A stretch of 6,019 bases of DNA from assembly GCA_036377055.1 (NCBI GenBank), contig DASUZD010000044.1, positions 1 through 6,019 of the forward strand, given 5' to 3'. Every line of letters begins with the position of its first letter. Position 1 is the stretch's first letter. A model generated the notes under the pieces. The model was not told the origin of the DNA. It was given only the letters and a program-made list of their open reading frames with translations, and made no database searches. This document shows positions 1-5,066 of this stretch, piece after piece. The position numbers and the translations under genes are program-made. The stretch is from DASUZD01 sp036377055 (lineage in GTDB: Bacteria > Actinomycetota > Thermoleophilia > Gaiellales > Gaiellaceae).

Positions 1-1
1 T

Positions 2-253
2 GTCTTCTGCCCGTTCGCCGACCGCACGAGCGGCCATGCGACCTACGGCGGCGGGCGCTACCTGCTCGACACCGTCAAGGGCGCCGATCTCGGCGGGGAT
101 CGCGGCGGTCTCGTCCTCGACTTCAACTTCGCCTACAACCCTTCGTGCAGCTACGACCCGCGGTGGGTCTGTCCGCTGACGCCGCCGGCGAACCGGCTCC
201 CGCTCGAGGTGGCGGCGGGCGAGCGGCACCCGCACCGGTCGCGCCCGACCTGA
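2..253 (+). CDS. DUF1684 family protein, C-terminal part (5' end outside window)
   Basis: The open frame enters from the left edge and stops with TGA at 251-253, giving the last 83 residues. Visible features are the pattern PFADRTSGHATYGGGRYL at residues 4-21, then LDFNFAYNPSCSYDP at about 39-53 and CPLTPPANRLPLEVAAGE at about 57-74. In DUF1684 proteins this is the conserved C-terminal core: a phenylalanine-rich strand, a TYGxGRYL turn, DFNxAYNPxCxY, then CPLPPPxNRLP and an AGE end. Full-length members are usually about 200 to 300 residues, so most of the protein is missing here. The biochemical function of the family is not established. No domain beyond DUF1684 can be judged because the start is not present. 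The tail HPHRSRPT after the core is short and basic. The gene converges on the minus-strand gene that ends at 263. Family assignment is confident; function is unknown. Confidence 0.85.
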   Translation, partial: VFCPFADRTSGHATYGGGRYLLDTVKGADLGGDRGGLVLDFNFAYNPSCSYDPRWVCPLTPPANRLPLEVAAGERHPHRSRPT

Positions 254-262
254 GGAAGCCGC

Positions 263-907
263 TCATCCCGGCAGGTACCACACGGTGAGCCGGGGCCGGA
301 GCCAGGAGTCGGCGTAGCTCGAGCTCGGGAACGACGGGCCACTCGAGCCGAAGTCCTCCTCTGCATCCGTGAGCTTGATCAGGACGCCGTCGTTCTCGAG
401 GCCGCCCGACTTCCAGTCGGCCACGATGTCGCAGAGGTCCCACACGACCCACCCAGCCGAGGCGAACGGATCGATCAACGCGCTCGCCACAGTCGGGCCG
501 AACTCGACCTCGCGCTGCGCCGACCAGCGGGCCGTGAAGATCGGGCGCGCGTCGAACTGGAACCCGCGCTCGTCGCAGGCTCGGCGCCGACGGAACGGAG
601 CGACGCACGTGCGGTCGTACCACAGCGATAGCTCCGCGCCGACGACGAGCGCGGCGGACGGCACCGAGGCGAGCGAGAACCGCAGCGCCGCCCGCCAGAC
701 CTTGTCGTCGACGCCGCCGACGCCGAGACGGTCGGAGTCGTCTCGGTAGCACCGCTCAGCCCAGTCGTAGCCCCAATCGCACGAGAACGGCAGCGCGACG
801 TCCTCGACGGGCGCGAGCGTGACCACGCGGATGGCCGATGCCTGCGCGACACCGGCGAGACCGAGCCCCAGCGCGAGGATGACGACCACGACGAGCGGAA
901 TTCGCAT
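263..907 (-). CDS. Secreted DNRLRE-domain protein (single beta-sandwich domain)
   Basis: This is a 214-residue protein starting at ATG 907-905. Residues 1-24 form a typical Sec signal peptide: MRIP, a hydrophobic core of V, I, L, A and G, and a likely cleavage after AQA or ASA near residues 21-25. The rest fits one DNRLRE-type domain, a jelly-roll module found in extracellular and cell-wall proteins. Signs are a strand with DKVWRAALRFSLASVP (68-83), AELSLWYDRTCV (91-102), a VVWDLCDIVADWKSGGLENDGVLIKL segment (about 154-179) matching the family's D-[IV]-x-x-x-V-x-x-W-x-x-G-x-x-N-x-G-[LV] pattern, and an SSSYADSWLRPRLTVWY ending (195-211). The protein stops three residues after that last strand, so there is no cell-wall anchor, transmembrane tail or partner domain. 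Cysteines 43/53 and 101/111 may form disulfides. The ribosome binding site is weak. The domain is often a carbohydrate-binding or structural module; a specific ligand cannot be inferred. Confidence 0.75.
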   Translation of the reverse strand: MRIPLVVVVILALGLGLAGVAQASAIRVVTLAPVEDVALPFSCDWGYDWAERCYRDDSDRLGVGGVDDKVWRAALRFSLASVPSAALVVGAELSLWYDRTCVAPFRRRRACDERGFQFDARPIFTARWSAQREVEFGPTVASALIDPFASAGWVVWDLCDIVADWKSGGLENDGVLIKLTDAEEDFGSSGPSFPSSSYADSWLRPRLTVWYLPG

Positions 908-996
908 GCGTCCATCGTCGCGAGCAAACCGTCACGCGTGGTGAACGTCTTCGTGCCGGATGTGGAACTTTCCGCGGGCCGGCCGCGCAGCGCGCG
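908..996. other. 89-bp gap between the PAS gene and the DNRLRE gene
   Basis: This is the untranslated stretch downstream of the PAS stop and upstream of the DNRLRE start, both on the minus strand. It holds a GC-rich hairpin near the PAS stop (listed separately). I see no convincing sigma-70 -10/-35 pair for the DNRLRE gene. A GGAAAG motif on the minus strand (about 967-972) followed about 21 bases later by CGTT resembles an extracytoplasmic-function sigma promoter only loosely, since the spacing is too long. Read-through from the PAS gene is therefore possible. Confidence 0.4.
973..987 (-). terminator. Weak candidate hairpin after the PAS gene
   Basis: CGCGG at 973-977 pairs with CCGCG at 983-987 around a five-base loop, starting about 10 bases past the PAS stop codon on the minus strand. 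There is no T-run after the stem in the direction of transcription (it reads GAAAGTTCC), so it is not a standard intrinsic terminator. Stems this short are common by chance in such GC-rich DNA. Confidence 0.15.
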
Positions 997-1365
997 CTAC
1001 GCGTCAGCCTCCCAGATCACGCTCGCCATGTACGGCAGCCCGGCGGTGCGCGTCGCAAACGTGAGGTACTCGAGCTCGATCGCCTCGCCGTCCCACCGTT
1101 CGACGGTCACGCGGCCACGTCCGCCGTGGCCACGGACGACGTCCGAGACGATCTCGTCGCCGCCGACGGTGCGGTCGCCGACGGTCGAGCCGAGCAGCTG
1201 CTCCAGCGTGCACCCGAGCAGCGAGCACGCGCGCTGGTTGGCCGCGATGTAGTGACGGTCGTCCTCCCAGACGAGGAACCCGACCTCGGCGCCCTGGACC
1301 GCGTCCGCGAGCAGCGTCGCCTGCACCTCCCCCGCCCCGAGCAGGTCTTTCGTCGAGTCTTCCAC
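997..1365 (-). CDS. Stand-alone PAS-domain protein
   Basis: With the GTG start at 1365-1363 this is a 122-residue protein that is almost entirely one PAS domain (about residues 16-119). The run LLADAVQGAEVGFLVWEDD (18-36) is the typical helix and first strands. HYIAANQRACSLLGCTLEQLLG (38-59) carries the conserved asparagine (N43) and the helix that lines the PAS pocket. The end, GRGRVTVERWDGEAIELEYLTFATR, then GLPYMASVIWEAD, gives the last three strands. There is no histidine kinase, GGDEF, HTH or other output domain, and no transmembrane segment, so it is probably a cytoplasmic sensor or protein-interaction module. A longer form from GTG 1443-1441 (148 residues) is open, but it would overlap the start of the divergent GH15 gene by 13 bases, and its extra residues are serine- and arginine-rich and unlike PAS. 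Neither start has a good Shine-Dalgarno sequence; I prefer 1365. Ligand and partner are unknown. Confidence 0.72.
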   Translation of the reverse strand: MEDSTKDLLGAGEVQATLLADAVQGAEVGFLVWEDDRHYIAANQRACSLLGCTLEQLLGSTVGDRTVGGDEIVSDVVRGHGGRGRVTVERWDGEAIELEYLTFATRTAGLPYMASVIWEADA

Positions 1366-1430
1366 CGCTTGAGCGTACGACGCCGCGCGATCCGCGACTA
1401 GTACGCGGGTTTTGGCGGAAGATCTTCGCG
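1366..1430. promoter_or_regulatory. Divergent intergenic region with inverted repeats, between PAS and GH15 genes
   Basis: If the PAS gene starts at 1365, these 65 bases must hold the promoters for both divergent genes. Two symmetric elements are visible. One is the perfect 10-bp palindrome GAAGATCTTC at 1418-1427, three bases before the GH15 ATG. The other is CCGCG (1392-1396) paired with CGCGG (1404-1408) across a seven-base loop containing CTAG. The palindrome overlaps the place where a ribosome binding site would sit; GGCGGAAG at 1414-1421 is only a weak match to one. No clear -10/-35 boxes are seen. An operator role is conjecture. Confidence 0.3.
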
Positions 1431-3200
1431 ATGAACCCGTCACACGCGGACGAGCCCCACGTCCTCCGCGAGTACGCGCTCCTGGCCGACGGCGAGCGCG
1501 GCGTTCTCGTCGGCCCGCACGGCGACGTCGCGTGGATGTGCTTCCCGCGCTGGGACTCCGACGCGCTCTTCTCGGCGCTGATCGGCGGCGGCGGCACGTA
1601 CGCGGTCACGCCGAAAGGGCGGTTCGTCTGGGGCGGCTACTACGAGAGAGCGACCCTGATCTGGCACAGCCGCTGGGTAACCGACGAGAACGCGATCGTC
1701 GAGTGCCGCGAGGCGCTCGCCCTGCCGGCCCGGCCCGAGCGCGCGGTGCTCCTCCGCCGGGTCGTCGCGCTCCGGGACGAGGCCCGCGTCGAGGTCGTCC
1801 TCCGGCTGCTCGGGCGGTTCGGCAGCGAGGCCGTTCGTGATCTCTCCCGGACCGACGACGGCTGCTGGGTCGGGCGCGTCGGCGACCTCCACGCATGCTG
1901 GGCAGGCGCGGCCGAAGCGCAGCCCCGCGACGGCGCGCTCGAGCTGCACCTCCGGCTCGACGACGGCGAGCGGCACGACCTCGTGCTCGTCGTTGCCCGC
2001 GACCCGAAGGAGCTCGAGCCCCCGGACCCGACCACGGCCTGGTCGGCGACCGAGGAAGCGTGGCGCGAATCGGTCCCCCGCCTCGACCGATCGGCGGCGC
2101 CCCGCGACGCGCGCCACGCGTACGCCGTCCTCTCCGGGCTCACGGGCCCGAGCGGCGGACTCGTCGCGGCCGCGACGACCTCGCTCCCGGAACGCGCGCG
2201 CGAGGGCAAAAGCTACGACTACCGCTACGTCTGGATCCGCGACCATTGCTACTGCGGCCAGGCGGTCGCTGCGGCGGGGCCGTACCCGCTCCTCGACTCC
2301 TCGGTCAGGTTCGTCCGCGAGCGCCTGCTCGAGGACGGCCGCGAGCTTCGGCCCGTCTACACGACCACCGGCGGGCGCGTCCCGGACGAGCGGAGCCTCG
2401 ACCTGGTCGGCTACCCCGGCGGAACGGACGTCGTCGGCAACCACGCCGCGAAGCAGTTCCAGCTCGACGCCTTCGGCGAGGCACTCCTCCTCTTCGCCGC
2501 CGCCGCGCGACACGACCGCCTGGACGCGGAGACCTGGCGCGCCGCCGAGATCGCCGCCGAGGCGATCCACGACCGCTGGCGAGAACGCGACGCCGGGATC
2601 TGGGAGCTCGATCCGGACGAGTGGACACACAGCAGGCTGATCTGCGCCGCCGGCCTGCGCGCGATCGCGGCACGCGGCCCCGGCAAAGACCAGGCCGCGC
2701 GCTGGCTGGCTCTCGCCGACGCGATCACCGCTGACGCGGCCGCCCGCTGCCTCCACCCCACCGGCCGGTGGCAGCGCTCGCCGACGGACGAGCGAATCGA
2801 CTGCGCGCTGCTCATGCCCACGATTCGCGGAGCGATCGCCCCCGACGACCCGCGCTCGGTCGAGACGCTGCGCGCGGTCGAGGGCGAGCTGACGGAGGAC
2901 GGCTACGCCTACCGCTACCGCCCCGACGCGCGCCCGCTCGGCGAGGCCGAGGGCGCCTTCCTGCTCTGCGGGTTCGTGCTGAGCCTGGCGCACGCGCAGC
3001 GGGGCGACCACGTCGCCGCGGCGCGCTGGTTCGAACGCAACCGCGCAGCCTGCGGCCCGCCCGGCCTCCTTGCCGAGGAGTTCGACGTGCTCCAGCGGCA
3101 GCTCCGCGGCAACCTGCCGCAGGCGTTCGTGCACGCGCTGCTGCTCGAGTGCGCCGTCTCGCTCGAGGTTTCGGGAGGCGCCGCGGGAGATACATCGTAG
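1431..3200 (+). CDS. Glycoside hydrolase family 15 protein (glucoamylase/trehalase type)
   Basis: This is a 589-residue protein, slightly short for bacterial GH15 enzymes (about 600-680). The N-terminal beta-sandwich domain (about 10-220) opens with LREYALLADGERGVLVGPHGDVAWMCFPRWDS, the usual GH15 N-terminus, which supports the ATG at 1431. The (alpha/alpha)6 barrel (about 225-580) shows YDYRYVWIRD (262-271), GYPGGTDVVGN (327-337) followed by AAKQFQLDAFGE, GIWE (389-392) with E392 the likely general acid, WTHSRL (398-403), EGAFLLCGF (507-515), LAEEFD (547-552) with E549 or E550 the likely general base, and GNLPQAFVH (560-568). These enzymes are inverting hydrolases that release beta-glucose from alpha-glucans, dextran-like oligosaccharides or, in actinobacterial members, trehalose. 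The sequence alone does not settle which. There is no signal peptide, so it acts in the cytoplasm, which fits trehalose or glycogen turnover. Several motifs depart from the common forms, for example VVGNHAAKQ where VRIGNAAAxQ is usual, and DVLQRQLRGN where DPxTGxxLGN is usual. A ThDP enzyme gene follows 69 bp downstream. Confidence 0.9.
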   Translation: MNPSHADEPHVLREYALLADGERGVLVGPHGDVAWMCFPRWDSDALFSALIGGGGTYAVTPKGRFVWGGYYERATLIWHSRWVTDENAIVECREALALPARPERAVLLRRVVALRDEARVEVVLRLLGRFGSEAVRDLSRTDDGCWVGRVGDLHACWAGAAEAQPRDGALELHLRLDDGERHDLVLVVARDPKELEPPDPTTAWSATEEAWRESVPRLDRSAAPRDARHAYAVLSGLTGPSGGLVAAATTSLPERAREGKSYDYRYVWIRDHCYCGQAVAAAGPYPLLDSSVRFVRERLLEDGRELRPVYTTTGGRVPDERSLDLVGYPGGTDVVGNHAAKQFQLDAFGEALLLFAAAARHDRLDAETWRAAEIAAEAIHDRWRERDAGIWELDPDEWTHSRLICAAGLRAIAARGPGKDQAARWLALADAITADAAARCLHPTGRWQRSPTDERIDCALLMPTIRGAIAPDDPRSVETLRAVEGELTEDGYAYRYRPDARPLGEAEGAFLLCGFVLSLAHAQRGDHVAAARWFERNRAACGPPGLLAEEFDVLQRQLRGNLPQAFVHALLLECAVSLEVSGGAAGDTS

Positions 3201-3256
3201 TCCGTACCGCGTTTTCGGCGGGCGCTCGAGCGGGAACCCCGCAATGGAGCCGAGCG

Positions 3257-3263
3257 AAAGGAG
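3257..3263 (+). promoter_or_regulatory. Strong ribosome binding site of the ThDP enzyme gene
   Basis: AAAGGAG lies six bases before ATG 3270. It is the clearest Shine-Dalgarno sequence in the window and fixes the start codon. The 69-bp gap from the GH15 stop also contains a CGCTCGAGCG palindrome at 3223-3232 but no evident terminator with a T-run and no convincing promoter boxes. Co-transcription with GH15 is therefore possible. Confidence 0.8.
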
Positions 3264-3269
3264 TCTCCG

Positions 3270-5066
3270 ATGGCCGAGCTGGTCGCCGACTACGTCCTGA
3301 AGCGCCTCACCGCCTGGGGCGTCCACCGCATCTACGGGTATCCCGGCGATGGGATCAACGCGTTCCTCGGCGCCCTCGACCGCGCGAACGGCGACCCGGA
3401 CTTCATCCAGGTTCGGCACGAGGAGATGTCCGCGTTCATGGCCTGCGCGCACGCCAAGTTCACGGGCGACATCGGCGTCTGCATGGCCACCTCCGGGCCG
3501 GGCGCGATCCACCTCCTGAACGGGCTCTACGACGCGAAGCTCGACCACCAGCCCGTGGTCGCGCTGATCGGCCAGCAGAAGCGGATGTCGCTCGGCGCGC
3601 ACTACCAACAGGAGGTCGACCTGCCGCTGCTGTTCCGGGACGTGTCCGAGTACGTCCAGTACTGCATGGAGCCGGCACAGGCGCGGCATCTGATCGACCG
3701 CGCGCTGCGCATCGCGATCGACCGCCGCGCCGTCTGCACGCTGATCTTCCCCGGCGACGTTCAGGAGGAGAAGGCGGTCGAGTCGCCGCCGCGGACGCAC
3801 GGCGCCGTCTACTCGAGCATCGGCTACGCGCGGCCGCGGATCGTGCCGCCGGGCGCCGAGCTCGACCGCGCCGGCGAGCTGCTGAACGGCGCGAAGAAAG
3901 TCGCGATGCTCGTCGGCCAGGGCGCGCTCGGCGCGAGCGAGGAGGTCGAGGAGACAGCGGAGCTGCTGGGCGCGGGCGTCGCGAAGGCGCTGCTCGGGCG
4001 GACCGTGTTGCCGGACGACCTGCCCTTCGTCACCGGTCCGATCGGCCTGCTCGGCTCGACCGCGAGCTACGAGCTGATGGAGAGCTGCGACGCGCTGCTC
4101 ATGGTCGGCACGAGCTTCCCGTACGCCGAGTGGCTGCCGAAGGAAGGCCAGGCGAAGTGCGTCGAGATCGACGTCGACGCGAGCATGATCGGGATCCGCT
4201 ATCCGGTCGACGTCTTCCTGATCGGCGACGCGAAGGAGACGCTCGCGGAGCTGAACCGCCAGCTGAAGCGCAAGGAGGACCGCTCGTGGCGCGAGACCGT
4301 CGAGAAGAACGTGCGCGAGTGGTGGCGCGTCGTCGAGGACCGGGCGATGATGGACGCCGACCCGATGAACCCACAGCGGGTCGTGCACGAGCTCTCGCTG
4401 CGATTGCCGGACGACGCGATCGTCGCCGCCGACTCGGGCTCGTCCACCAACTGGTGGGCACGGCAGCTCCGGCTACGTCGCGGGAACATGGCGTCCCTCT
4501 CCGGCACGCTCGCGACGATGGGCTCCGGCACGCCGTACGCGATCGCCGCGAAGTTCGCCTACCCGAACCGGCCGGTGATCGCCTTCGTCGGCGACGGCGC
4601 CTTCCAGATGAACGGCATGAACGAGCTGCTGACGATCAAGCGCTACCACGAGCGCTGGCCCGACCAGCGGCTCGTCATCTGCGTCTTCAACAACCAGGAC
4701 CTGAACCAGGTGACGTGGGAGCAGCGCGTGCTCACCGGCGACCCCAAGTACCCGGGCACGCAGTGGCTGCCCGACTTCCCCTACGCGCGCTACGCCGAGC
4801 TCGTCGGGTTCAAGGGCGTCTTCTGCGACGACGGCGACGCGGTCGGCGACGCCTGGGACGAGGTCCTCTCCGCCGGCACGCCCGCGGTGCTCGAGGTAAA
4901 GGTGGATCCGGAGGTGCCGCCGCTGCCGCCGCACATCCGAGTCGAGCAGGCGAAGAAGATGGCGCAGGCGATGGTCAAGGGCGATCCCGAGCGGACGGGG
5001 GTGATGGAGAAGTCGCTGCTCGGCAAGCTCGCCGAGCTCAAGGAATCGCTGCCCGGCCGGTCGTGA
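3270..5066 (+). CDS. Thiamine-diphosphate-requiring enzyme, pyruvate oxidase (PoxB/YdaP) type
   Basis: This is a 598-residue protein with the full three-domain layout of the acetolactate synthase/pyruvate oxidase superfamily. The pyrimidine-binding domain (about 1-170) has YGYPGDGINAF (22-32), FIQVRHEEMSAFMA (45-58) with E51 the likely cofactor-activating glutamate, and TSGPGAIHLLNGLYDAKLDHQPVVALIG (74-101). The middle domain (about 195-335) has LVGQGALGA (214-222), KALLGRTVLPDD, TGPIGLLG, MVGTSFPYAEWLP and VEIDVDASMIGIRYPV, as in FAD-containing pyruvate oxidases. The C-terminal domain has the ThDP/metal motif GDG (441-443) through NN (474-475), then NQVTWEQR, PDFPYARYAELVGFKG and DPEVPPLPPHI (546-556). 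These match stand-alone oxidase/decarboxylase relatives such as E. coli PoxB and B. subtilis YdaP better than biosynthetic acetolactate synthase, and no regulatory subunit gene is adjacent. The tail (about 557-598) is helical and amphipathic-looking. The true substrate, likely pyruvate or another 2-keto acid, is not shown. Its stop codon overlaps the next gene's start. Confidence 0.9.
   Translation: MAELVADYVLKRLTAWGVHRIYGYPGDGINAFLGALDRANGDPDFIQVRHEEMSAFMACAHAKFTGDIGVCMATSGPGAIHLLNGLYDAKLDHQPVVALIGQQKRMSLGAHYQQEVDLPLLFRDVSEYVQYCMEPAQARHLIDRALRIAIDRRAVCTLIFPGDVQEEKAVESPPRTHGAVYSSIGYARPRIVPPGAELDRAGELLNGAKKVAMLVGQGALGASEEVEETAELLGAGVAKALLGRTVLPDDLPFVTGPIGLLGSTASYELMESCDALLMVGTSFPYAEWLPKEGQAKCVEIDVDASMIGIRYPVDVFLIGDAKETLAELNRQLKRKEDRSWRETVEKNVREWWRVVEDRAMMDADPMNPQRVVHELSLRLPDDAIVAADSGSSTNWWARQLRLRRGNMASLSGTLATMGSGTPYAIAAKFAYPNRPVIAFVGDGAFQMNGMNELLTIKRYHERWPDQRLVICVFNNQDLNQVTWEQRVLTGDPKYPGTQWLPDFPYARYAELVGFKGVFCDDGDAVGDAWDEVLSAGTPAVLEVKVDPEVPPLPPHIRVEQAKKMAQAMVKGDPERTGVMEKSLLGKLAELKESLPGRS

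Noticed and set aside
369..749. Plus-strand 126-codon open frame opposite the DNRLRE gene
   Set aside because: Serine/arginine-rich translation with no domain, antisense to a supported gene.
123..752. Minus-strand 209-codon open frame overlapping the DUF1684 and DNRLRE genes
   Set aside because: The translation is arginine-rich and low-complexity. The overlapping frame 263-907 has a signal peptide and a recognisable domain, so this one is a shadow.
967..1000. Possible ECF-sigma promoter for the DNRLRE gene on the minus strand
   Set aside because: GGAAAG is followed by CGTT at about 21 bases, longer than the usual spacing of about 16 to 17, and the -35 match is incomplete.
1124..1135. Perfect 12-bp palindrome CCGTGGCCACGG within the PAS gene
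   Set aside because: It lies in coding sequence for a glycine/arginine-rich loop and its surroundings are full of overlapping GC symmetries; I could not separate it from compositional noise.
1440..4388. A 982-codon open frame on the minus strand running opposite both the GH15 and ThDP genes
   Set aside because: It is a mirror of strong GC-third-position codon use in two plus-strand genes that happen to share a frame. Its translation is low-complexity and rich in R, A, V, D and L, with no recognisable domain, while both plus-strand genes have complete catalytic motifs.
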